Shown here in pieces: positions 1 through 12,468 of a stretch of DNA of 64,000 nucleotides. The stretch comes from Gordionus sp. m RMFG-2023 (Eukaryota; Nematomorpha; Gordioida; Chordodea; Parachordodidae), in assembly GCF_954871325.1 (NCBI RefSeq), contig NC_088776.1:14198052-14262051 (forward strand), written 5' to 3'. The notes under the pieces were generated by a model. The model was not told where the DNA came from. It worked only from the letters and a program-made list of their open reading frames with translations, and ran no database searches. Made by a program: the position numbers and the translations under genes. Numbering within the stretch: position 1 is the stretch's first letter; every line of letters begins with the position of its first letter.

Positions 1-455
1 TATCGGATATGTTTCCATTATTGCTATAAGAAGAGGAGGATGAGTTATCGGTATAGGGATTGGTGGTTGAATACCCTGAACTTCCGTCAGAATTATAATG
101 ATTGAAATTGGCGTCTGGGTCGTCAAGATTATTATTATATCCTAAATTATAATAATTGTTAGAGGCTAGATTGATATTACCATAGTTATGGTAATCGGTC
201 CTACAGGAATACGCGTTAAAAACATTAAAACCATTCTTGTTGAAAGAAGAATTAATATGATTGTTGTTGTGAGGAGAAGCGGGATAAATCCTTCCCACGC
301 TACCATTCTCGCCGATTCTATAGAAGACACCACCTGGGTCGACCCAAAGTGTTAGTTCATCGGGAAAAGCTATCCTAACACAATCACGGGCTAATCCAGC
401 CATGTCAGCGGCTTTGGCTACAACAGGGTCTAGTAGGCCGTTTATCCTGATGCAC
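1..455 (-). CDS. BTG/Tob family protein, exon 2 (partial, runs off window)
   Basis: BTG/Tob proteins are adaptors that bind the CAF1/CNOT7 deadenylase of the CCR4-NOT complex and restrain cell proliferation; that role is known for the family and inferred here. The exon opens after an AG acceptor at 456-457. It completes the Arg codon begun in exon 1 and reads CIRINGLLDPVVAKAA, then LTLWVDPGGVFYRIGENG, which is box B of the BTG/Tob domain (compare LWVDPYEVSYRIGEDG in BTG1/2). The domain ends near RIYP. After it comes a low-complexity tail rich in Asn, Tyr and Ser, open to the window edge, so the C-terminus is not seen. Box B differs from vertebrate BTG1/2 at two neighbouring residues (GG for YE). 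It resembles BTG1/2 more than Tob in the WVDP and YRIGE motifs, but the Asn-rich tail is not typical of vertebrate BTG1/2. Confidence 0.9.
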
Positions 456-2319
456 CTTGAATTATATATTTTAGAAAATATATATACAATTTTGAATGAG
501 GAGGGTCAAGCCGATTTATATATTTATAACAGACCCATAGAAATTTGGCTTCAGTTTGTTATATTGTACTCCAATTGTGGACGTTAGAATCAAAGCTGTT
601 AAAAAACATTAAGCCCTCTTTTTAAAGTCAGATATAGAAAAACTGAGCGTAATATGTTCCAAAGCAATTAAAAATAATATAGCCATTCTAAAATTAGTGT
701 AATATGGTTTAAAATATTCAATGTTTATATCAGAGACCTGCGAGGTACCATTTGCACAGCCCGACCCAATTTTATATTTTAAGGCCCGACACGGCTTTTT
801 TTAAAATATATTATATTTATTATTAATCTTTAAAGTTAATAATGGCGATTTCAAATATTAGTTTTTTTAATAGGACCCGACCCGGCCCTGATTTTTTTTT
901 AAAAAAAATTTTCAGGCCCGGCTCGGGTATATTTTAAAAAATTAAAATATGGCCCGGCCCAAAATCTGGGATTATCAATTTCCCTAATCTAGATAAATAA
1001 GAATAATTAATTTTTTAAAAAGGCTTTATAAAATGATGCGGACATAATGTAACCAATAAACTAATCGAATTAGATATACACTCACTGATTACATAGCAAT
1101 TTCATTAATATTTCATATATCAAGTGGGCAATTGAACACCTAATAATATTGATTAAAAAAATTTAATGCACCTTTCATAAATATTCTTCCTCATGTAGTA
1201 ACACAATAGTTTTATTGTATACTGAATTCGAAAAACATTTTATAGATTTTATTGTAATATATCATCAAATTAATTGACCATATGCTACCATAAATTCGAA
1301 TGTATTATATAATATCTTCAATTTGGTAGTAATTAAAGCTAAACACAAATCTAAGCATTAAAACCATTCATGTTACATAATATTACAATATTATGTATTC
1401 TGGTTTTTTATAGCACAAGAATTATATTTGACAATATGTGTTCACTTGCAAGCATCTCATATATATTATATAATAATATTTCACCATATTTGATTTAAAA
1501 TTATCATTTTATATTTATAAGTAAGGTAAGTTGCAGATAAAACTGCAATCGGAAAGACACCATTGACAAAATAAATATAAATACCAAGCTGATACAAAAA
1601 TGTTTTACGGGCCGAGCCCCCAAAACCTATTAAAAATTCTGAAGGAATCATAGTTAACAGATAAGGTCAATTTACTTTTGAAATAAATTCAAGTTTTAGT
1701 CGTGCGTAATTTACCTATCGCATTTTTCATTTTTCTATTGCTAACTAAATTATTGGATTACTTTGTTTCTAATTTTTTTAGAATTTGTGAGAACATTAAC
1801 ATTAATGTTTATTACACCCAATAATTTTATAAATAAGAAGTAAATCATTATTAGCTCTAAATTTATAAAAAATAAAGAAAGTCGGTTATTTCGACTTTTA
1901 TATCTAAAATTCTTCTTTAAATCGTGATATGCGAGATCCAATAATCATGGTTCTCATATTTTTATTCCGATGAAATACATAATATGACGAAAACTTTTAT
2001 TTATATCAACCGTTTTTTACAAGTAGGTGAGATTTTAAAAATCATGTCTCATGCATCAATGGCGTATCAAGAATTTTGTTTCGGGAAAGAAAGGGGGCAC
2101 ATAAAATAAATCACATAATTTATTAATAACATACCATAAGTTAAAATAAGGTATGAAAAAAAAATAAAGAAAAATTCTGCAGCCACTGACATTTATACAT
2201 AATCAAGCTTAAAGGCCTCATAATTTTTTATGGTTTTAAATATTGTTTAATAATAAGTGTCTTGAGCTTCCATTGTAAAAAAAACTTATAAATTAAATTT
2301 TTAGAAAAATAAAACATAC
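456..2319 (-). other. Intron of the BTG/Tob gene (1864 bp)
   Basis: Bounded by GTATGT at the donor (2314-2319) and a CAAG acceptor ending at 456. It holds one GGCCCG-rich hairpin-type repeat (733-972). The rest is A+T-rich with no other recognisable feature. The reading frame is kept across it. Confidence 0.85.
733..972. mobile_element. GGCCCG-rich small element, copy in the BTG intron
   Basis: Starts GAGACCTGCGAGGTACC and carries repeated CCCGACCC and GGCCCGGCCC blocks separated by poly(A)/(T) stretches. It shares its start and middle with the copy at 58308-58569. The right end is less clear. No coding capacity. Confidence 0.6.
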
Positions 2320-2495
2320 CTATAACCAGAACCTTTGAGCGGGGTCTCTGGAAACCAGTGGTTTTTATAATGTCTGGTCAAGGTACTGCGTAGAGAATTG
2401 GCGAAATAATGAAGGGAGGAAGGAGAAAGGAGAGGAAATTTGCGAGCTAAAAGATCGGAAAGGAACAAAATCGTACTATCAACCTCTGGAAGCAT
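2320..2495 (-). CDS. BTG/Tob family protein, exon 1 (N-terminus)
   Basis: This exon encodes the first 58 residues and two bases of the BTG/Tob domain. It starts MLPEVDSTILFLSDLLA, close to the start of Tob/BTG proteins, and ends with box A, HYKNHWFPETPLKGSGYR, nearly the vertebrate HYKHHWFPEKPCKGSGYR. The ATG at 2495 is supported by an in-frame TAG 15 bases upstream. The exon ends TATAG and is followed by GTATGT, a good donor; joining to the AG acceptor at 456-457 gives Tyr-Arg-Cys, exactly the family order. The intron therefore splits the Arg codon in the box A region. No TATA box or other promoter signal stands out in the A+T-rich DNA above 2495. Confidence 0.92.
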
Positions 2496-4591
2496 TAGAA
2501 TGTTTTTCTAAATTTTGTTGCGATATTTTTGATTATGTAGATGGGTGAGTAGGGTTAATGTGGGTTATGTGTTTGAGGCAGGGATTAATGTGTGGAATCG
2601 GGGATATTTAGATCTATAATTTAAAAATAAAAAGGTTTAATTTATAATAAAAGTAAATATATCAGATTATAAAAATTTGGGTTGTGCCTATATTATATAT
2701 CAGATCGGGGCCGATATTTAGAGTCTAAAAAATATGGATCAGGTCGATACTTTTTTATAAACCGACCCGATATTTTTATTGTTTTGAATTAAAAACCTTT
2801 TTTATTATATTTATCTAGAACAAGAAAATGATTTAAACATGTATAATAAATGAGCTCAAGTGTTTACAAACGGCTCGATTTAACCAATTTTTAAAAATGG
2901 ATAATTTGAGATTTTCTCCAAAAGTAAATTGATTAAGCTTGGAGATTTTGGCTTCCGATGACGACAGAATTGGACATCTATTGGCGAAATTTCGCGTAAA
3001 TAAAAATATTTTGGCTATAATCTTACAATACTTACATTTAGCCATAAACATTGCCCATATTTTAAATAGGACTATTAACTTTTGGAGAATAAAAAAACAA
3101 ATATATTTAACATTCGCGAATGGTTGGGTTTTTTGAATAATATTGATTTTTTATGACATTGGTTTAAATATAGATTGGCAATAAAAACAAATATTAGATC
3201 GGTTTTATAGTAATATAGGAGCAAATTGGTGAAAAATTTGTAGATCAGCACATCCCTAGTAAAATATAAATTTATTGTATACATGTAACCAGAAGTTTCT
3301 GTGGGGAGGGGTGGGGGCAATATTTTTTATAAGCCATTAGAAGCAAATTTGGAGGCCTAGTTTGAGGAGGGAAAAAAATTTAAGTGAAGGGAGCGCTAGC
3401 CCACATCTTTTTGGAGATTTATATCCTTACTCTCCTTCATTCTTTCATGGAGGGGAATATAACTCAACGAAAAAATATTTTAAGCACTATAACCGAGTCC
3501 GATTGTCCTCGTATATCAAATAAATGGCAGATAGTTTTGAATGGATGAAATCCATATAAGTAAGAATTAAAGTAATTGACTAGCAAATATATTTAGCAAA
3601 AATCTTATGGATCAGTAAGTAAGGAATAATAAAAAGAAGATTCAAATCAACCCCCCCCCCTCCTCAATTTAATAAATATTATTTGTGCGTTATATATTTG
3701 GTAATTAATTCAAAAAGTTTTGGAGAAAAAAACCTGTAATTCATGCTTATATCTAATTACGTTACTTAAATTTTATTATGGGTCTGACCAGATATTATTT
3801 TAATAAAATATAGATCTGGATACCCAATGTCTAGCCGGCTAAAACTCTATAGTTTTCCTAATCTAAATTGTGAGATACTTTAAAATTTTATTTTTAAAAA
3901 ATGAATTCAATTTTGAGCATCTTAAGCGCAAATATATTTTAAGTAAAAAGAATTAATGTAGGTTTTAAGAGCATAATTTTATGTAATTAAATTGATTTTT
4001 TACACAAGTAAAAAATTAAACAACTTTAATAAGTTTAGGTTTTCTATTTTTTTTTATTAATATTAAAGAAATTGTTAAAATGTCTAAAATAGCAACTAAT
4101 TTATGTGAAATGGAAATTTATAGACAGACACCAAAATTACCTCAGCGATAATTATATGTAATTAAAATTTTTATATTTTCTTTTTTACGGTAAAATGATG
4201 TTTGTTTGAAATTATACATACTAATATTAATTACATAAAAAAATTGGGATATTTTTTTTTATTGGTTAATCTAGTTGGGGGCAATTTTTTAAAATAATAT
4301 TACATCACGTAATCACCTTTTCAATTTCAAAGAATTATTAAAATACATTATATGTTAAAACGATATTTGGTGTTTATGAGATAAGCAAGCTGTTTTTTCA
4401 AGGAAATATTAATATAAGATGACGAACGATGATAGATAATGATAGCCATGGTCTAAAAAAATTCTAAATTAATATATAATAGTGAGTCATTTGAGCAGGG
4501 CCACAAATAAACCTTTTCATTTAGTATAGGAGCCGTGAAGGAGGCACATTTTTTAAAAAAAATTATATATTTCGATCATATTCTCTCTTAT
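2496..4591. other. A+T-rich stretch 5' of the BTG gene with repeat relics
   Basis: Contains a GGCCCG-family fragment at about 2695-2780 (GATCGGGGCCG ... CCGACCCGAT) and a decayed GTGTTG-type element (2857-3075). A C10 run lies near 3650 and a small GGTCTGACC fragment near 3780-3850. No gene seen. Confidence 0.5.
2857..3075. mobile_element. GTGTTG-type palindromic element, decayed copy
   Basis: Begins CAAGTGTTTACAAACGGCTCG and carries the internal palindrome seen in better copies (AAGCTTGGAGATTTTGGC ... ATCTATTGGCGAAATTTCG). The right terminus is not clear and no TSD was found. The family is best defined by the copy at 12250-12468. Confidence 0.5.
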
Positions 4592-4802
4592 CTATGTTAT
4601 TAAACGACTCGATTAAAGCCGATTTTCAAAAACAGCGAATTCAATATTTTTTATCCAGAGAAATATTATGCAAGTCTGAAGATTTTGCTCATGGTTTGAG
4701 CATCTATTATCGAAATCTGTCTTACGCAATATTTATCTGACTAAAATATTGATTTAGCCATTTTTAAAAATCGGCTCAAATAGAGCCGTTTAACACCACT
4801 AC
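4592..4802. mobile_element. GTGTTG-type palindromic element
   Basis: Left end TATGTTATTAAACGACTCG and right end AATAGAGCCGTTTAACACCAC are inverted copies. Between them are the family's internal inverted blocks (AAGTCTGAAGATTTTGCTC and GAGCATCTATTATCGAAATC). The TSD is not clear. No coding capacity; a non-autonomous hairpin element. Confidence 0.65.
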
Positions 4803-5920
4803 TTCTTCGTAGAGATTAAATAGCTAGAACATGAATTAGGATATTAAAATAATTTCTAATAAATACTGAATTTGGGTGCAAACTTATATTATGTAAATGC
4901 AAAATTCCATTTTGAATGGCCTTATCCCCCCCCCCTCCGTAGTTATGGTTAAGCATTAGTGAATTATATTGTGAGAGGCTAAGAAGGACAAACAGAAAAA
5001 TATTTTATGTATACATTCCGATTTTATTAATAATCAATTTTTTATTCCTTCTTACTCTGTTTCATTTACGCTCAATGCATTTCTGTCCTGTTCTACTTTT
5101 ACTCTCTCTTTCTTGTCTTTTTATATTCTTATTCTAGTTCCCACTTAATTTATATCTTAATATTATTATATGTATCAAAAAAAATGTCGCAAAAAGAAAA
5201 CAAAATATAAAAAATATAATAATAGATAAATTATCATTCTTTTACTTCTGTTTTGTTGTTCACTGTAAAAATTTTGCAAATCTAATGACAATCGATTGTG
5301 ATAAAATAAATCGTAATTGCTCGAGAAAGAATAAAATTTTTTGTATTCCTTATTTTTTGTTGCAAAGCAGAATATTATGAAGAAAGGATACAAAATTTTG
5401 GTTTAGTATGAAAATAAAATAATTTTAAAATTAAAATAATTTAATTTTTTCAATTATACATTTTAAATTTATTAAAGAAAAAACACGTTATGTTTAATAT
5501 TATATATATGAAGTTTCTTATATAAAATAAATAATCAACAAGTAATGCCAAAAACAAAATTTATTTAATGATGCAATTCAATTTGTTTTTTATAAAGGTT
5601 TTTTTTTATAATCGATTCTTAAAAATTGGCAGAGTTTTAATTTACATATTGATTAACGTAATGAAAAGAAGTGAGTATTGATTAATTAAACAAGATGCGT
5701 AATAGGGTTTCGATTCAATAAATTCTACATTTAATTTGTACGGTACGGGAGTTAGCTGCTAAATCTGAAGGAGGGGTTAATCTATTTTATTATATTATGA
5801 TGACGTCAATTTCTATGAACACTTTTGTTTTGCAATAAAATTTTTATTTATTTTACTGATTAAACATAAATACATTGTTTTCCCTTCTTAAATATTTGAC
5901 TTGACTATACTATAGTAGTT
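4803..5920. other. A+T-rich stretch, nothing recognised
   Basis: A C10 run lies near 4926. Otherwise A+T-rich sequence without coding similarity, RNA gene or repeat ends that I can recognise. Confidence 0.5.
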
Positions 5921-6186
5921 AGTGATCTGCATTTTCAAGCCCCGGCCCGAACTCGATTTTTTTTAAAAAGTTCTATAGAAATTAATTTTTTTAATTACTC
6001 AAAATAAAAGACATATGTTATATGTCGTTTAATTTCAAATAAAATCAAATATTTTTATTTTACTTAAAAAATTCAATATAAAATTGATAAATTTATTTTA
6101 AAAAAATTCTAAGGTCCGGCCCGGCCCGAACCCAATTATTTAAATAGAATTAGCGGACCGGACTCGGGCCGGTGCAAATCTCTAAT
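5921..6186. mobile_element. GGCCCG-rich hAT-type small element with 8-bp TSD
   Basis: Flanked by the direct repeat TAGTAGTT (5913-5920 and 6187-6194). Left end AGTGATCTGCATTTTCAAGC and right end GGTGCAAATCTCTAAT are inverted relatives. Inside, CCCGGCCCGAACTCG and GTCCGGCCCGGCCCGAAC blocks flank A+T-rich sequence. The 8-bp TSD is what hAT elements make. The copy at 35578-35907 is closely similar over most of its length. Confidence 0.75.
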
Positions 6187-6557
6187 TAGTAGTTGCATTT
6201 TATTATTATGACGAATTTTAAATTTATTTATAATTATATATTAATAGGAAGTGAAATCTCTAGGGATGAAAAAAGACTGGAAAATATATTCCCCTATAAA
6301 AAAAGGACATTTTAATAGCTAGGCTAGGATTTAATATTCAAAATACAATTTTTTCTGAATTTCACTTGTTATAAGAATATATAAATCAATAATTTTTCCT
6401 ACACAATCATCTTAGCGTAACTATTAATTTTCCTCTAAAAAATAATGAAATTTTCATAATTACTAAACTATAATATTAAATGTTCAAATCAAATAAAACA
6501 AAATAAATTAAATTTTAAAAAAATCCAATAATAAAAGCTGAAAGATATTTTTACCAT

Positions 6558-6870
6558 TTTTGGCTCGACCCGGATTTTTAATTTTTATATTTTAACACAG
6601 CCATTTTTTTTAAATTTTTAAGCCCCATATATAGATTTTTTGGTGTTATGGTCCGCCCTGAATTTTTTTTCATGCTAATTCCTATTAATTATTCTTTCTA
6701 TAACATTTTAAAATAAAAATTTTGTAGAAAGAAAATTTTAAACTTTAAATTATGACATTTTGAACAAAATTGTTTATTTAGTGATGAAATTTAAAATTTA
6801 TTTGAAAAAACTCCAGACCCGCTCTGGGTAGCATAAACCTGCTTGTTTCTAGACAAATCTCTGATTTTTT
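6558..6870. mobile_element. GGCCCG-rich small element, decayed copy
   Basis: GGCTCGACCCGG at the left, AGACCCGCTCTGGG and a degenerate ACAAATCTCTGAT end at the right, with the poly(A)/(T)-rich core typical of the family. Ends approximate, no TSD found. Confidence 0.45.
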
Positions 6871-9800
6871 ATAATTTATTTAAAATGCAAAACCCTCTAC
6901 GAAGCCCAACGAAATTATAAAAATAAAATCTTGTTTTTTTTACATTTTTGCTAATTATTTTTACAATAATTTTAGAAAACATGTTTTATGTCACAAATAT
7001 TTTCGCATACATTTTATAAGTTCAAATAAAACATTTAACTCTCTTTTTACTATTTTTATTTCATTTTGACTGAAAATATTTCTTTTGTAAAAGACAGTAA
7101 TTGTCGGGAATGCTCAATCAATAGAAATATAATACAATGTTTGATTCAAATATTCGAAACAAATTTAGTTTTTTGTTAAAAAAAAAATTGTACATTGAAA
7201 ATTATACCAAATAATTTATCCATGTGTATAGTTTAATTTTTAAAATTAATGCAAAACTTCATCAAACTTAATTTTGTTTCAAGAATATTTCATTGTGGAA
7301 TAAGATTATTCCATCAAAAAATCAGTTTTATCAAAACGATGGAATTTGAGGAATTTTTTTAAATAATTTTAATGAAGGGGTTTTGATTTTGATAATTAAA
7401 ATATTAATTTGTTCAGATTCTAAATCGCATTCACGACTTGATCTTTTTAGATTAATTCCTTAATAAATTGCGGTAAATAATATGGAAAAATATCCACAAT
7501 TAAAAAATAGGGTTCAAATCCATCTTGATCATTTTCCAGAAGAGCGATAATTTATATTTTATCGCAAAACAAACTTATATAATTATTTATTTTTTTCAGT
7601 GTGAAAAGGTGAAAAAGGGAACCGCTAATAATTATGATTGGCACACTTAAATCAACATTTTTTAAAAATAAATTACATCAAATTATTAATCACTTATGTG
7701 TTTAGATTTAAAAAAAATATCCATTTGGCTTTAATCTTATTTTCATATCACATCTGAAAATTTTGAACTGCTTAGTTTCAGGAAAAATCCAGTCCCTACT
7801 GGAATCCTTAACTACTTTTTTACGGCCTTAGATAATACATTGGCCTTAACTCAATTTCGACCGAATTTAGAATGAAAAACAAACCAAATAAGTATAATAA
7901 CGATTCTCAAAAAGAGCATTTTAAGAAATGTATTTTTAGAGAGAAATCTAGGACGTAAAAATAAATTAAATTTGTCAATATTGAACAATTTAAATAATAT
8001 TGCAAAAAATATCTATTTCTTGGAATTCTGTTCTGATTTCAATAAGATTTAAGATATAATGTCATATAGTGATATCCTCCCTTAAAACAGAATAGCATGG
8101 GACTAAAAAAAATACCGAGCTATATGGGAAAAATATTATACTGCTATCAATAAAAAAACTTCCAGAGGAAACATTTTCCCTTTTCTTTCTTATTCGCCCG
8201 GCAGTTTTCATTATTTAAATATAATAACTTGCGTGTATTTTATACAAGGTAAATATTGAGAAGATATCGTCAAATAAAAAAAAAATTCTTAGGAAAAGCA
8301 AGGAAATGCCTAGAAGATGATGCATAATATAAATCATACGTAAAATATAACAGGTGGCTTGTTTATTTTACTTAGCTAGATAGGTAAATTATCGGTGGAA
8401 AATTTAAAATATTATATTTTGAGAGCAAAACATGTTTGGCAACCTCGGAGAATTTGATTTAAAAAAAAAATTGTTTTTCAGGGATAAAAATTTGATAATG
8501 AAACACGCAAAATAAAAAACAAAAAGGCTATATATAATATGAAAGATTTATTTCAAATAAGTTCAAAAGATTCGATACGATAAGGGGAACATTGAAATTA
8601 ATAAAGACACGCTTGACTGACTCATTTTATATTTATTTTTTTAAGTCACAGGTTAGCCAAAACATATTAAGGATATCACGTTTATTTTTGAAACAGAGCA
8701 GGTGATCATAATTTAGATATTATATCAAATACTAATTTATTATTTTTATATAAAATTATTTAAAAATAGGTACAGGAAAAAACAAGCAAATAGGATAGAT
8801 GGAAAGAATGAAGGTAAGGTGAAAATCCTTAAAATTAAAATTTTTTTACTATTCACATTTATTTAATTGTGACAAAAAAATATGATAATTAATTATGGAT
8901 GATATTTGATATTAATTATCATAAAAATTATGAGAAATAAAATTAATTATATATACCTATTATTATTATTTAATTTGAATAGTAATTCATGAAATTATTA
9001 AAATATTAAAAACTAAATTTAATTATTTAAAAAAGCACCTTTTGTGATAAAAATTAAGCAATATTTTGTAAAATAATAAGTCATAAAGGAATATAACCTT
9101 GATAGATGTAACCAATTGTTGCATTCCAAATTGTTCCTAAATCATTTTATTAATTATGTGGGTTAGCAAGTAGATGAGGGCAACGGGCTAAGATATATGT
9201 TAATCAATAATATCAGATGGCCAAGGTTATACATAATTTAATAGTTAAAAAAATAATTACACGTTTTATGTCCCGTGCAAACGGGGGGAGAGGGAGGCAA
9301 AAATAGGCTATTTTAGGAGCAATCATTTTGTTCCTTTTTTATTTCATTGACAATGTGGGTTCATCAGAATTAATTAAAATAAGGACTCAGCTACAAGGTT
9401 ACCATAAATTAAAGGTCTTCATAAGTGGTAATTTTAGAGAAATAGAGCTTTATTAAATTTTTTCCAGAATTGGATCATCGATATTATTTTTTCTCTTAAT
9501 ATGCGAGTGGATAATTTAATCGATAAATTTGTTTTTATAATGAATTGAATTTCTTTATTTTATTAGATTAATAAATACCTGTCAAATATAGATTTGTTAT
9601 CATTTCGCAGAAGACAAAGAATCAATACTGGTCGGTTCCATTGCCTTCTATCACGGTTGTGGTATCATGCAATAATATCATTAGAATCGCATGGGGGTCG
9701 AGTAGTATGAATCAATAGCATAATGACTATATAGAGTACTTCCTTCCCATTTTTTTAAAATGTTTAGAACATAATTTTTATATTAACTACTACCCCCATA

Positions 9801-12249
9801 CCATCCCTAATTATTTTTAAAAATTTAAAAAAATTAAAGATATTCAAGCCTAAATCTTGAAGATTAAATACAATTAAGAGGTTATAGCTATAAAAAAAAA
9901 CAAGGTCCAATGGGCTAAGGTATATAATTTTGTGTATGATTGTAATTTATTTATTTATTAGAAAATATGTTTTAAAGATATTAAATTCAGGAACATGCAC
10001 TAGTAGTTTAATTATAGACTGACAGCGTCTTCAACAAAATTGGAAGCAAGTGCTCAGATTTAGCCCTTACTCCTAAAAAATAATTTTTTTGCCAACCCCA
10101 TTGGAGCCTATTTTTTATCCCCCTGGAAACTCCGATTATATATATAGGTAAATAAAATTTATTCATGCCCAAGGTCATATAGATGCAACCTGTAAAGTGA
10201 GAAATATGTTATGATAATTGACAAATATATGTATAAATGGTGCCAACCGTTATCACTATTTAACAGTTTTAATTAAGAAACGATTAGTGCTTTCACAAGT
10301 CTGAATACACAGCTATTTTAAATATTTTAAATTTGGCATAACTTTTTATGAGAAGTGCATGTTTCATAGGTTACCCCCTAGGAACTCTTAATGTGATGAT
10401 CTTAAGAGGGGATTATATGGTGCTGTTTGGTTCTAATAGCTTAAACACGATTTATTTTATAAGTTTATAATTATAAATATAATTTACAAAATTATCATTT
10501 TTCATCAAGGTTAATTTCCAAAAATAGGTCCTAAATATTTAACTCTTTATTTAAATAATAAACAGTTTAGTTTCATTTTTTAAAGCCCGTTTCATCTTAT
10601 ACCGACCGTGGCCCACAATATTAACGATTTTAATAGCGTTATAGAAAAATTAATTAAAACGAGAAATAAAAATTAGCGGAACATTGATTCAAAAGAAAAG
10701 AGTGGTTTTTAATAATATGTATTGAGGAACGAAACAACAAACCGTGCATTCTTAGCTAACAAAATGCAATTTTTTGGATTTGTCGCGTCGTAAAACAAAT
10801 TGGGTGACATTTACAAAATAATAGATTTTAAATAATACAGGACAACTATGCTATCGTTTAGCTATGAACATAGCATTGTTTACTTACTACATATAATTGA
10901 GGTCTAAGTATGCTAATAGGATCATAATGGTTTTTATATTATTGATTGTTTAATAGTAGGTAGTATCTTAAGTTAATTTTTTTTAAATGATAATAAAATA
11001 TAATATAGTAATATGCGAAAAAAAAACAATATGATAACCTATTTCACATTTATAATAAAAGAATAAAGCAAAGTTTATGAAATGTTTTGATTTTATTTTT
11101 GATGATACTTATTTATCAAATCATAATAAAATACAAATAATTTCAAAATATTTATATTTACATTCGGTATCAAAAGTTCAAAAAGAACATTATAATTTAT
11201 GATCTATCCTTTCCCTTTACTATTATTCATTATATTTATTTTAAATTTACATTATTTAATGAGTGGTTGTGATTTGATGAAAATAAGAAATCTATGTCAT
11301 ATTAGGATATGGCATCTATGAGGATTTGAAATATCTCAATTTTAAATATGGCCATTTTTAGATTTGAAAAAAATCTGATTTTGACCTGAAATGTATTATA
11401 AGTAAGGTACCCACACGCCACACTGTGAATTTCTGTCAACTTTTTCATAAACTTTAGAGCTACATTTATTTTCTATTCATTTTAATATAATTTGAAAAAT
11501 ACAAGAAATTTAATAATAAAAATTATCTAAAATATGTAGTTACTTATACAAATGCTAGAATACATTTCCAGTTAAATCAGACCAATATTAGAAATCGTAT
11601 TCAATAAATTAAAATTGAGACCATGAATCTCTATAGATTTGATATCCAAATACATATATTATAATAAATATTATAGTAAAAGCTAACCTAGACATCTCGC
11701 ATAATTTTAGCCAATTTCATAGGTATCCGAAATTTATTTTTTAATAAAATTTAAGAAAAAGTATGATATAAATTGTTAATGTATTTTAGATTTGTTAGGG
11801 TAGAAATTTTATTTAAAAAAAGCTTTCGCAACAAAATCTTTTTGCTTTTTTGTTCATTTAAATTATAATCCAAAAAAAATTTTTATTTAAAACTTTAGAA
11901 TTCAAATTTCTTATAGTACTTTCAAATTGAAGCTTAAGTTTTGCGTTAAGTTTCAAATAATAATTTTAAATGGCAACGTGAAATTTGGTATGCGTTTTTT
12001 ATGCGATAAAAAAAGCCAAAAGTCTTTGTTTGGCCCCGTTTATAATTAGCGTCGCTAAACTAATATCTGTATAATTTAATATTACGTATTATGTAACTAC
12101 TCATCGATTGAGTGACATCGCATTATTTCGAATTTGCTAATAAACGATGCCTTTTTGACATTTTATAAAAAATATTATTTAGAATTTGCGCCTTTTTAGA
12201 GAAAAACGACGTGATACGCTGCTGCCCAATTTTTAAGCACTATTATAAG
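6871..12249. other. A+T-rich stretch without recognised genes
   Basis: Over 5 kb with no coding similarity, RNA gene or clear element ends that I can support. Short ORFs here are of the length expected by chance. A short hairpin-like CCCGTGCAAACGGG lies near 9273. Confidence 0.5.
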
Positions 12250-12468
12250 TAGTGTTGTTAAACGACTCGTTTTGAGCCGATTTTTTAAAACGGCTAACTC
12301 AATATTTTATTCAAAAAGATATTGCCTAAGCCTCGAGATTTCGATAATATATGTCTAGACCTTTGTTCCTTCTATGATCAAAATCTTCAGGTTTGCGTAA
12401 TATTTTTCTGGATGTAATATTGAGTTAGCCGTTTTTAAAAACTCAAAACGTGCCGTTTAACAACAATA
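12250..12468. mobile_element. GTGTTG-type palindromic element with perfect 8-bp TSD
   Basis: The best-defined copy of the family. Direct repeat ATTATAAG flanks it (12242-12249, 12469-12476). The ends are inverted: TAGTGTTGTTAAACG at left and CGTTTAACAACAATA at right. Almost the whole 219 bp folds back: TTTTGAGCCGATTTTTTAAA with its inverse, and internal GCCTCGAGATTTCG with its partner. No coding capacity. TSD length and TIR start fit a non-autonomous hAT; the TIR matches the start of the larger hAT at 15376 (CAGTGTTGTTAAA). Confidence 0.85.

Noticed and set aside
9270-9290. CCCGTGCAAACGGG hairpin as a transcription terminator
   Set aside because: Rho-independent terminators do not apply in a nuclear animal genome and no gene ends here.
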